The notes under the pieces were generated by a model. It did not search any database, had not been told where the DNA came from, and was given only the letters and a program-made list of their open reading frames with translations. The position numbers and the translations under genes are program-made. Below, in pieces: positions 46,766 to 57,364 of a DNA stretch of 64,000 nucleotides. How positions within the stretch are numbered: the first letter of the stretch is position 1; every line of letters starts with the position of its first letter. The stretch is taken from positions 26,118,137 to 26,182,136 of the forward strand of contig OY978530.1 in assembly GCA_963854835.1 (NCBI GenBank), in the 5' to 3' direction. Source of the stretch: Megamerina dolium (taxonomy: Eukaryota > Arthropoda > Insecta > Diptera > Megamerinidae).

Positions 46766-49342
46766 TCACAGCATATTCAGTGTGTCTTTTCTTTTTAATC
46801 GACGATGCCCCGTGCTCAGCAACAATTGCCTAGCAAGGGGATTCGGATGACTGTGTAATTTTTGAATGTAGCTTCTGCAAGACATTGCAACTTCCTCAGA
46901 AATTGTGGGTACATTTAAATCTCGATGGATGTTAACGTTCCTCATATACCAAGGCGCGTTTACAATAATTCGCAGACACTTGGATTGTATTCGCTGCAAT
47001 TTTTCGATATTTGAGGGAGATGCGGTGCCCCAAAACTGAATACCATAAGTCCAGATTGGCTTCAGGATTGCTTTATATAATAGCACTTTGTATTCGAGAT
47101 TCAACTTTGATCTTTTGTGTAACAGCCACCATAACTGATTCATTTTAAGCTTGATCTGAGTTTTCTTTGCCTCTATGTGATTTTTCCATGTCAGCCTTCT
47201 GTCGAGGTGAATACCCAAGTACTTTGTTGAGGAACATTGTGGAACTGATTGGCCATTAATTTTAAGTGGGGGACATGTATCTAGCCTTAGCGTGAAGGTT
47301 ACATGTACGCTCTTTGATTCATTGACTTTTATACGCCATTTTGCTAGCCAGATTTCGAGAGAATCGACATGACTCTGCAGGAGTTTAGTAGCTTCTATGG
47401 GGTTAGAGCGAGAGCACAATATTGCCGTATCATCAGCAAAGGTCGATATGAATGTATACTGTTGGGCATATCTGAAGTGTATAAGAGATACAGTAAGGGG
47501 CCCAAAACGCTTCCTCGAGGAACGCCAGCGTGAATATCCAATGGATTTGTTGTGTAATCCTTGTGATGTACGAGAAATTGTCTTTTCGTGAGGTAACTAC
47601 TAAGCAAAGAGGAGACATTTGCAGGCAGTAATAGTTTGAGTTTGTAAATAAGGCCATCGTGCCATACTTTATCGAAAGCTTGAGTGATATCAAGAAAGAC
47701 AGCTGAGCAATACTTTTTTTCTTCAAAAGTGTTCCTTATCAGAGTTACAATGCGGTGGACTTGTTCTATTGTGCCGTGCTGTTTTCTAAATCCAAACTGA
47801 TGTTGAGGAATCAGTTGGTTGAGATTAATAAATGGAGTTATATTCATGACAAGTAGCTTTTCGAATACTTTAGAAAGTAGAGGCAAGAGGCTGATAGGTC
47901 TGTACGATGCAACTTTTGTAGGGTCTTTTCCTGGTTTTGCTATCATAATAATTTTTGAAGTTTTCCAGCATTTGGGATAGTGTTTAATACGAAGGATAGC
48001 ATTGAAAATGCGCATCAGATGAATTACTGAAGCCGGAGGTAGCTCTTTTACCATTTTACCGGTAATTTTATCTGGACCAGGTGATTTTTTTGGGTTTAAA
48101 TCTTTATAAATTGCTTTGAATATGTCCTTTTTTTAATTTTGAGCGTTATTGAGCAAGGTTGAGAAGTTAATTTTGGTAATGAGGACTGTGAAGAGGGTGG
48201 ATTGGGTGTAAACACACTTTTTAGGTGGTTTGCAAAAGCCAAACCCTTCTCACAGTTGCTTCTAGCCCAATTACCGTCACTCAAACGGATGGGGGAATCA
48301 GTGAGAATTGGCCGATTTTAGTTTTTTGCTGATTTCCACAAAGAGTATCTGACGTTTCACCAGGTGTTAATTTCGCTATGTGCTCTTCTAACTTTTTTGT
48401 TGTTTTTATGTTCTAAGGCTTGCTTTAACTTTCTAGTGCAGTGCTGTAGCTGTGATTCAGATTCGGTGATCTGAATTCTTGCCATTCTCTTCGGAGTCTT
48501 CTTTTCTGTCTTACAAGCAATTCAATATCGGTTGGTGTGTATGGGCTATAGTTTGATTGCTTGTATACCTTTGTGCAGGTGGCTGAGCTGAGAGCTAATG
48601 AGGGCAACTGGTTGAATTTTTCGAGTGCTGAGTCTACATCGTGTCCATTTCTTAATACAGTATTCAGAGGAAGATTTGAATTTATATATTTCTTGAATTT
48701 TAACCAGTCTATTTTCTTTCTAACGCAATTATCTTGGGGACTTGGTGATTTTATAGATATTACCGTGGGTGAGTGGTCAGATGATAGATCGGGTATCTTC
48801 CTCTTGTCCGTCGGCCAATATGTCGGTTGACCATTTGAAATAACATCGTAGCCGTGGTTAGTGTTGATTGAACATAGTCTTTTGCCTTTTGGAGTTATTA
48901 AGCGGGAGCCCCAGTGGGTGTGTTTGGCGTTGAAATCGCCAGCAACCAAGAATTTGCTACCAAGAGTTGAGAAAAATTCTTTATATTGCTGTTCGGTAAT
49001 ACTGTATCTTAGTGGATAGTATATCGCAGATATTACTAGCTTAGAGATCTATTCTTCCAGACATATAGATGTTGCTTGCAAGTAGACGCTACTAGAGTCT
49101 TCGAGAACATTATATTTTATTCTGCTTTTTATCAATATGGCAGTACCTCCGCGTGCCTTTCCATGCGGATGATTTGTGGTGTACAGTTTGTAATATGGAA
49201 TTTGGTAGCAATTTTTGTCAGTGAAATGGGTCTCAGATATCGTCATTATGTCGATCTGGCTGGGTTCAAGGAATTGAATTAGCTCCAAACGGTGCTAGCT
49301 TAAGCCGTTGGCGTTCCAGTGGCATATCTTGAGACGACTCAT
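46766..49342 (-). pseudogene. Jockey-like ORF2 (endonuclease-RT), copy 2
   Basis: It starts at the ATG at 49342 (MSRLKICHWNANG) and shows ISETHFTD and GGTAILIKS, then a TAG just after ICLEE near 49049. The downstream endonuclease (AGDFNAKHTHWGS) reaches SSDHSPTVI after a deletion between two GATCT repeats. RT blocks at 47395-48054 include YRPISLLPLL, VFLDITQAFDKVW and GVPRGSVLGPLLY, and 46766-47419 the thumb and C-terminus. The FADD segment is in a different frame near 47440. The true C-terminus LSTGHRRLKRKDTLNML is retained here. Confidence 0.87.
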
Positions 49343-50890
49343 TGTCTGGATAGCAATGTTTGGAGTAACATCGATTGATTTTTCATCATTTCTTGCATCA
49401 TTGTTTGCATTGAATTTATGAATTGGTTGAATTGGTCATTATTTACATTGCTTTGTTGGTGTGGGTTTTGATTTAACACACTAGCGTATGAATTGGTTTG
49501 ATTCTTGTTTGGGATTGCAGAGAAGAATTGTGTTGCATCAATATTTTGTCTCTTACTTGAGTTGGCTATCTGAGTTTGCTCAACTGGTTTTAGAGGTTGA
49601 TTGCTAGCCTAGCGGAGAAATTTAGTTTTAGGGTTGTATATACTGGGCAACCTCAATAATTTGCGGTGTGATTACCTCCACAATTGCTGCATTTTTTATG
49701 CTAGCATCGCCTTTAGATTTTGGGCATATGTTCGATTTATGGAGATCTCCACAAATCACACAAACAGCTGGCAGGGTGCAATATGTCTTAGTATGTCCAT
49801 ATTCTTGGCAGTTGCTGCACTGAGGAGGTCCAGTTCTCTTATGGGGTTCTTCGATTGTGATTTTGCGATGCAATAAATATCGAATTTTATATATGGGGTG
49901 TACTTCACCTTTTTTAGGGGTTTTGTTTCAGGCTGAAGCTCAATACGATATAACGGTTGAGGTATATTGCTCTTGTTGAGAATGTTGAATACTGTTTTGG
50001 CTTGAAACCCTTCTTCCTGAAGGGCAAGTTTGATTTCGTTAATGTCAACGTTGTGTTCGACGACTTTGAGTACAACGATTAAGCCCTTACTACTTTTAGC
50101 TGATATGTGTAGTAATTCTTTTTTACAGCATCAAATTCCGCAATTACTTTGCGATAATGAGTTTCGCTGTAGATTTGCACTTTCGTTTCCTCAATTTGGT
50201 CTTTGCGAATAGGAACAACGTGGAAATTCTTTGGTCCTATAAGACTTGTAATTCTAGAAATCAACTTATCTGAGTTGCGTTCTCTTAAGAAAATGGGTGG
50301 GGGTTTGAAATTTTTCTTGGATATAATATTTTCGTCACTTTCATCACCTGAAAGCAAAGCGTATCTATTTTCCGAACTAATAGGGGCAGTGTTCTGCTTT
50401 TGAATTTTTGTTGAATTCATTTGTTTTGAATTTTGTGGACTTCTTTTTCGCTTTACTACAGTAATGTAGCGATCAATTCCAGTTTGAACAGCAAATGGTT
50501 CTTTATTAGTCATCGCACTGCTTTAACTACTGGGTCATGCACTTCAGTAGAAAGGCCGTTATTTGTTTGCTTTGATGTTGTAGCTGTTGGTGTTACAGCA
50601 GGAGAAGCGCATTGTGCACTCCACGGTATAGAGGGAGATAGTATATCACGAGAGAACAAATTTTTTTTTTCTGTATTTGTTGTTGTTGCAAAATTTGATG
50701 TAGTGTTAGAGTGAGGAATATATGCAGGCAAAAGATTTGCATTGTTGCTTTCACTTGTGCAGTGTATATCAACTGATTTTTTTTATAATGCACTTATTAG
50801 GGGTGTTTGCGCGGGTGATTGCAAATTATGGTTTACACACACATTAACAGGCGATTGTCGTTGCCGAAGAGGAGAGCGCTGAACACTCAT
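49339..50890 (-). pseudogene. Jockey-like ORF1, copy 2
   Basis: Starts at the ATG at 50890 (MSVQRSPLRQRQSP), with an early TGA/frame problem near 50790. The central domain is open at 50079-50513. The knuckle part at 49628-49873 is in the shifted frame, as in copy 1, and has the same TGA after TANY. Its end overlaps ORF2 by ATGA at 49339-49342, an arrangement lost in copy 1, where TAA comes earlier. Confidence 0.85.
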
Positions 50891-51113
50891 ATTACAAACA
50901 AATGTTTACAAACTATATTATTATTATTATTTTTTTCTTTGATTTTATTGTTCTTTCTGCTTATCTGTATAAGCAATAAAAAACTACAGAAATAACTGCT
51001 TGAGTTTATTTAGCGTCTTTTCGCAATATATTTAATTTTATAAACCGAAATCAATCACTTTTTCGACTCTATCAAAGGAGAGATGCAAAACACGTCCACT
51101 CTTATTGGTGACT

Positions 51114-51306
51114 ATCACCAATAAGATTAATATGACGTTATTAATGTGAATTTTGTTCTTTTATATTTTTACAATCTTATATAAATTTACTTTTAGACGG
51201 TTTTTATGTATATAATATAAGTTTTATATATTATTTTATATTATTTAAAAAATTTACAAACTTGTATCGTTGTTTTACATATTGTATAATTTAACAACAA
51301 TGTTGC
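51114..51306 (-). other. 3' non-coding part of the 23.4-kb Gypsy element
   Basis: AT-rich DNA between copy 2 and the LOA-like LINE D. It is joined to 56945 onward by the 13-bp duplication, so it belongs to the host element. No env motif. Confidence 0.5.
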
Positions 51307-51319
51307 AACTTCTTCTGTT
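51307..51319. repeat. left target site duplication of LOA-like LINE D
   Basis: AACTTCTTCTGTT, repeated exactly at 56932-56944. Confidence 0.93.
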
Positions 51320-51375
51320 AGGTTAGGTTAGGTTATGCGGCCGCCCCCCAAAGAGGGGGCGCACTTAGGCCAAAT
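51320..51375 (-). repeat. (CCTAA)n tail and 3'-UTR stem-loops of LINE D
   Basis: A telomere-like five-base repeat, about three units, ends the LINE. Next to it a GC-rich stem (GCCCCCTC..GAGGGGGC-like, 51342-51362) and a GGCCAA/TTGGCC stem at 51368-51383 could be structures read by the RT. Confidence 0.6.
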
Positions 51376-51410
51376 AATTGGCCCATTGTGTCACCATGCA
51401 TCGTTGATGC

Positions 51411-54400
51411 CTACCATCCTATCTCCTCTGTTAAGCGGAACCATTGGGATTTCCTAATGAATAGAGCAATGTCCCTGACATCCATGGGTGTAAGCTCAGT
51501 GGTATCTGTAGAAAAGGCACTCCCTAGTAGAGTGTGCCTTCTGCGTGCCAGGCATCTGCATCGGGGCATCTATAGAGGAAGTGGTGAACACTTTCCTCCT
51601 CTTCGTCGTCCTGGCAGCTGACAGAAATCGTTGGCCGGTAAGCCGAGCCTTGCAGCATGCCTACCCACAAGCCAGTGGCCCGTGAGTACGGCGACTACAT
51701 TACTTATGGTTTTCCTGCCCATTGACAACAGTGAACGGGTTCGTTTATTGTCAAGGGTTGGCCAGATTTTTCTAGTGGTAGCACAAGAGCTCTCATCCCG
51801 CCATCTTCTGTTGGCAATGGTGAGATAATGTTGTGTGATAAGAAGCTTGCATGTTGCAAGCGGAATTCCGGCTCTTGCAACGTAGTGCCCGATCTCGCCA
51901 ATTCATCTGCCTCACAGTTTTCTGGAATGTCCCTATGCCCCGGTACCCATACAATGTGAACATTGTAGTGCTCCGCTAGCTCGTTAAGAGCTGTGCGGCA
52001 TTTAAGGGCAAGTGCCGATTTGGTGAACGCTCCTGCGAGATATTTAATGGCAGCTTGACTGTCCGTGTAGATAAAAACATCTTTGAAGGATATTATATTA
52101 CAGCTAAGCCACGTTGCCGCCTCCTTTATAGCCATTATCTCGGCTTGAAAAACACTGCAAAACTCGGGTAATCGGAACTTGAGCTTAACGCGTAAGGAAT
52201 CAGAAAAGACGCCACCTCCTACCCTACCCTCCAATTTGGAGCCATCTGTGTACAATTGTACCGATTGAATTCCATTTTCGTTGACAATACCCCTATTCCA
52301 TTCTTCCCTTGAGGGTATATGGGTTGAGAACCTATTGTCAAAGCATGGTATGGGGATGGTATAGTCGATGGCATTCGGAATCGTAGTGCACTCCCCCAGG
52401 ATCCTTGAATGTCCGTATCCTGGTTGAGCCCAGCGTAAAGCTATGTTTAGCCTAATTGCTGATATCAGAGCTCTCTGCTTGCCAAATAAATCTACGGGGA
52501 GTAGATGCAATAGCGAGTAGAGTGCTTTTGACGGGGTGGTTCTTAGAGCACCTGTTATCAACACCGCAGAAGTCCTTTGAAGCTTGTCTATTAGCGGTCT
52601 GTGTACCTCCTTATTTAAGGGTTTCCACCAAACTATCACACCGTAAAAAAGAATTGGTCTCACGACCGCAGAGTATAGCCATGATACGATTGTAGGACTC
52701 ATCCCCCCTCTTTTACCTATGGCTTTCTTACAGGAATAGAGTGCTGCTGTTGCTTTACGAACCCTCTCCTCCGTGTTTGGTTTCCAACTTAGTTTTCTAT
52801 GTAAAGTTATACCCAAGTATTTCGTCTGTTCAGTTAGCTTTAGACTAGTTCTCCCAATTCTAGGTAAGGTAAAAATAGGTAATTATGCTTTCTAGTAAAG
52901 AGGACTAGCTCAGTTTTGGCAGGGTTGATGGCCAGACCAGAGTTTGAAGCCCATTTGGACAGGATTGATAAGGCATGGTTCATCACTTCGGTGAGTGTAT
53001 TTAAATATTTCCCCGATGCCACGTCATCTGCATAAGCCACCGCTTTGCATCCCGTGGCCTGTAAAGATATGAGAACTTCATTGATGGTTAAGTTCCACAA
53101 AAGAGGCGACAGCACACCCCATTGAGGGGTGCCCTTAATCGCAAATCTGCTAATGCATGAGGTACCCAATTTTGAGTTTATCACTCTTTGCTTTAGCAAC
53201 AGACTAATGAATCTAATAATAGGTTCATCTACCTTAAGCATAGCAAGAGAGTTTTCGACTGCTTCTGGGTTTATGTTATTGAAGGCCCCTTCAATATCTA
53301 GAAAGGTGACCAAGCTATATTCTTTGCAGTGCAAAGATGTTTCGATCTTCTGCACAAGTGAGTGAAGGGCTGTCTCAACGGACTTGCCTTTGTTATATGC
53401 GTGTTGCAATGAAGAGATATACTTAGTATCTATAGAGCCCCTTAAGTACACATCAAGTAGTCTTTCAAGGGTTTTTAATAAGAAGGATGATAGACTTATA
53501 GGTCTGAAATCACTTGGCTTTCAGTGGGACGTTTTTCCGCCTTTAGGGATAAACACCACGTTAACTTGTAGCCATGTCCTGGGGACATAGCATAGCCTTA
53601 GGCATGCAGAGAAGATTACCTCCAACCAAGGTGTTAGAAGGTCAGCACACTTCTGCATGTCCGCGGGTATAATACCATCGGGTCCTGGTGACTTGAATGG
53701 TTTAAAATTATTAATCGCCCAATTAATCTTTGTTTTACTGATTATTTTGTGCGGGACGTCGTAGATAATTCTACTAGGATTAATATTAGGAGTTCGACCA
53801 GGGCTGTCCTCCAAACAGCCTGGAAAGTGGGTATCAATTAGTACCCGAAGAGTTTCCAGACTTGAAGTGGTCCAATCACCATCCCCCTTCATAATGAAGC
53901 TGGGTGTAACTGGATTTGTTGCGAGAATCTTTCGTAGGCGGCTTGCCTCTGAAATTTCTTCTATGTTGCTGCAAAAGTCATTCCATGATGATCTTTTTGC
54001 TCTCCTAATCGCCTTTTTAAACACTTGTAAGCTCTCCTTATAGAGTTGCCATTGATGAGTGATTTTGGCTCGGTTGAATTGCTGTCGACACTCCTTCCTT
54101 AGAGTGATGATCTCTACAGACCACCACGGAGGTCTCTCTTTTTTGGAGTCCTTCTGATTGGACAGTACGCTACAGTAGCTGTCCTGCAAGCTTCTGTAAC
54201 TCGATCAACAGCGGCCTCAAGCTGCTCCTTATTTTGCAGGCTTGAGGGCGCCTGAGTGAGGGATTTATTCAGGGTGGCCCTATACTTGCCCCAATTTGTG
54301 CGTTTCCTATTTAGAAATGGTGTCTGCTTTTGTGGCCTTATATCAAGGCGAAAGCTAATATACCTATGATCCGAGAAAGAGTGTTCTTTGTCAACACTCC

Positions 54401-55001
54401 ATTCCCTAACTAGACAGTTCGAAGAGTCATTTGTAAGGGTTATATCTAAAACCTCCTCCCTGTTGCAGGTAATAAAGGTCGGTTCTGTACCCATATTTGC
54501 GAGAGTCAAGTTACAACTAATAATATATTCAAAAAGTGACTCACTTCATTCGTTCTTATCTGAGCTGCCCCAGATTTAATGGTGTGCGTTGGCATCGACT
54601 CCCATCACCAGATTCGCCTCGCATTTCTCCGCCTCCCGAACTGCCTTCCTTATTATAGGGTGAGGTGGGGGCTCAGTGTGATCGTGAGCCATGTACGCCG
54701 ACATCAGCCAATATATATGGGATTGATGATCTAGCGCAATGGTCACAGTATCCTTGTCGCTGTAATCAGAGAGTAGGAATGCTTTGTAGCATTTCTTCAC
54801 TAAAATACATGATCGAGGCTTACCTGCGTTTTGAGCATAGTAGAGTCCATAATTTGCGGAGCTTAGTCCGCGCACCTTATCATCCACGACCCACGGTTCC
54901 TGAATTAGAAAGATATCCTCCGCTTTATCGCTTAGCCGGAGGATGAGAACAGCGGAAGCTGCTTTAGAGTGGTGCAAATTAATCTGGACCATCCTAAGCA
55001 T
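51411..55001 (-). pseudogene. LOA-like ORF2 (endonuclease-RT-RNase H), LINE D
   Basis: The ATG at 55001 (MLRMVQINLHHSKAA) opens an APE endonuclease: LIQEPWV, GVDANAHH near 54580, EEVLDITL, SFSDHRYISF near 54370. RT: KSPGPDGIIPADM near 53680, VFIPKGGK near 53545, then VTFLDIEGAFNN at 53275-53310, GTPQWGVLSPLLW near 53115 and VAYADDVASG near 53030. The thumb and RNase H follow (LYTDGSKLEG, VFQAEIMAI, IYTDSQAAIKYL, WVPGHRDI.ENCEADELA). A frameshift near 51700 precedes the C-terminal LLGSAFSTDTTELTPMD and the stop at 51411. At least four breaks. All RNase H acids are kept. Confidence 0.9.
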
Positions 55002-56436
55002 CTTCCTTTGCAGAGTTTAATGTAGACGCCTCGGTCACCGTTGTATCGGTGTCCTCGACGTCACAGCTTAATAGTTCGTCCTCATCCGCTGTGCTAACTT
55101 CCACATCTCGGAAAAGGTCGCCAACCATATCAGACGTTGACAGCGTATCGCTGTCCCCGTCACACGACATGTCCTCAACCGGGGCCGAACTTACCTTCGT
55201 ATCCCCTGGTTTTGGATCTACTTTTCCTGCGTCTTTTTCATAGACTTTCAGGGTGATTTGGGAGAAACCATAGCTTATCACTCCCTTCTGTTTAGCGAGA
55301 GGTGCCAAGGATTGCTCATTTAAGATCACAACGACCTGTCTTGTTATCCTTGGCCTCTCCCACCTTCACAACCCTCCAATCATCTGTGGGAAGGGATGGA
55401 TTGCGAGCCGCATATGATCCAGGATTTCCTTAGGATTTGACGGCTCTGCTGGAATCCAGGCGCGTGACCTGGGTCTATTGGGGATTTAGTCCCTAGGAAC
55501 GGCCTCAAGCCGAGCGTTGGGCCAAATCTCCCCAACATTCGCGATGGCCTCTCTGAAGAGATCTGCCGATCGCTGTTCCGCGCAGGACATCAGTTCGATG
55601 CATCCTTGATGCCATCCGGCATCTCTGCAGCAAACGACCGGGCCAGGATTCCTCGCCAGGATATCCCTGTATATCCTAAGGAGACTACTCTCCTCCAGGC
55701 GCCATTGCCCGAATGGCAGTGCTCCATCTTCATGGTTCCTATCAATGACGGCAAAGATAAGGTGGTCCTTTGCCACGTCACTGAAAGAACGCGCTTGGAT
55801 GCTGAATGTGGCCGAAGCCGAAGTTTTCTCCTTTTTTGGCTTAGACAGCTGCTCTTCTTGCGAGCGTTGCCGTTTGGACGCAAGTCCAGAAGAACGTGCA
55901 TTTTCGCGTTCAGCGATTATGCCTTTTGTCCACTCCAGAGATTCTTTTTCTCGCTCTGAGAGTTCTGTTATCGGGATGCCAACGAGCTTTTCAGTAATTC
56001 TGAAAGCGGCCCTTCTTTCCCGATATGACCGGACAGACCCGCTAATTGGTTTAGCGGGAACTGTCACATTAGAGGCTGAAGTAGCTGAAGTTGATGGAGC
56101 TAAGTCCAAAGGGGATGTGGCTGCTGAAGCAGGAGTCGCAGCCTTTGATAGTGTAGCAGCGGGTCTCGATATGGTGGTCACAGACCCTTTGCTAACTTGC
56201 ACTGAATTCCTCGATTCCAGTGGTTTGGTGGCCAGAACTGGTGTGCTCCTGCGTACAGGTGCTTTAGGGACAGCGGGGGAGCCTGACTTTAGTATCTTAT
56301 GCTCCACGCTTCCCGAAGAAGTTACAATTTTGGGACGAGTCTCTGTGGTGTCCGATTTGGGCGTGGGCCTGCCCTCCAGGGGAGGCCTTTTGGGGTTTTC
56401 GAAATTGTCCGAGACAATTTTTGTATGTTTTTCCAT
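54994..56436 (-). pseudogene. LOA-like ORF1, LINE D
   Basis: The ATG at 56436 (MEKHTKIVSDNF) starts a Ser/Pro/Thr-rich N-terminus, followed by SVRSYRERRAAFRI and a basic KRQRSQEE region. The conserved domain contains RSFSDVAKDHLIFAVIDRN, LPFGQWRLEES, CCRDAGWHQGCIELMSC and RSADLFREAI, the DUF4780-like part of LOA ORF1. The frame breaks at about 55486, and the acidic C-terminus (54994-55329) is in another frame. It ends TAG at 54994-54996, so it overlaps the ORF2 start (ATGCTTAG). Confidence 0.85.
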
Positions 56437-56931
56437 ATTTTCATATACTACCGCTTACCTGATGTATCAGGCATTGCGGTCTAATCTTGTACGAGGGACT
56501 TGGAGGTCGTCCGAAGCAGAGCCCTATACTCCGGAAAGTCCACAGTTACTCCCTGAGGCGGACAAGTATCAGAGAGGCTCCGTTAAAATACAGCCAGCAA
56601 AGTCCCCCGGCTGCAAACTAACCAGTGGGCACGCAAACGCCTAACACCCTGGATTGGGGGAAGGATTTTATCCACTCCCAGTTCTAGATCCGTATTGTTC
56701 TGTTGCTTAGCAGGGTCACCTCAAGCAGGATGTGACAGAGTCACGCACTAGCGGTCTTGGTCAGATAGAGGCTAGCGCCGTTTACAAAGCTACGGCTGTA
56801 TTGCGCATATTCTGACCCTGCAAAGAAAGTGCAGGTCTGCGAATACACAGGCGCGCGAATATGCCTGACCCCAAGCACACCCACACATCCACATACCCGC
56901 ACACCTGCACCCTTGCTTGACCCCACAATTT

Positions 56932-56944
56932 AACTTCTTCTGTT
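56932..56944. repeat. right target site duplication of LOA-like LINE D
   Basis: Exact copy of 51307-51319. Confidence 0.93.
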
Positions 56945-57364
56945 GCAATAACCAACTTTTCTGTATTATTCAATTGTGCTTATTTTAATCTCACACCGTG
57001 GAAGACGGAATGGTAACCCGTTATGTTAATTATTTCCATTTATTCTATAACTTCTGTCTCCTATTGCTATGACTGACCTATTTTTTATAACGATTTCCTA
57101 AATATGTATTTCTTTACTAACTCGAATTTAACTATTTGATTGCTTGAAATGCTTGACTAATTAATTTGCCCGTGCTCATGAGTATCCACACACCGAATTA
57201 CAACAATTCAATGCGATGTATTGCAACAGATGTGGTTATACACATGACCATGGCAACTTGCCCTATTATATGTCTTGAACGTTAACTAATAGTTCTTACT
57301 TCATACTATTGTATTTTAACCTAACTAAAAAAAATTTTTTTTTCTACACAATAACTGTTATTAC
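56945..57364 (-). other. post-pol region of the 23.4-kb Gypsy element
   Basis: About 420 bp after the pol end with no open frame on the element strand and no envelope motif. This is where an env start would be in an errantivirus. Confidence 0.55.

Larger units (their letters stand above)
46614..51113 (-). mobile_element. Jockey-like LINE copy 2 (inverted)
   Basis: The same family as copy 1, on the opposite strand, tail at 46614-46627 (A-rich on the element strand) and head at 51113. It is highly similar to copy 1 throughout. It keeps about 110 bp before the 3' end that copy 1 lacks, but has lost about 65 bp in the endonuclease. No target duplication was resolved. Confidence 0.9.
51320..56931 (-). 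mobile_element. LOA-like LINE D, near full length
   Basis: 5612 bp between perfect 13-bp duplications, with ORF1, ORF2, a 5' leader of about 495 bp (56437-56931) and a 3' UTR of about 90 bp. The 3' tail on the element strand is (CCTAA)n, seen on plus as AGGTTAGGTTAGGTTA at 51320-51335. The 3' UTR has two short stem-loops. Several frameshifts and stops make it inactive. Confidence 0.93.

Noticed and set aside
51320..51340. Interstitial telomere remnant (TTAGG)n
   Set aside because: It sits exactly between a LINE 3' UTR and its target duplication, so it is the LINE tail.
55745..56644. 299-residue open frame on the plus strand
   Set aside because: It is antisense to the LOA-like ORF1 of LINE D, whose domains are clearly recognisable on the minus strand.
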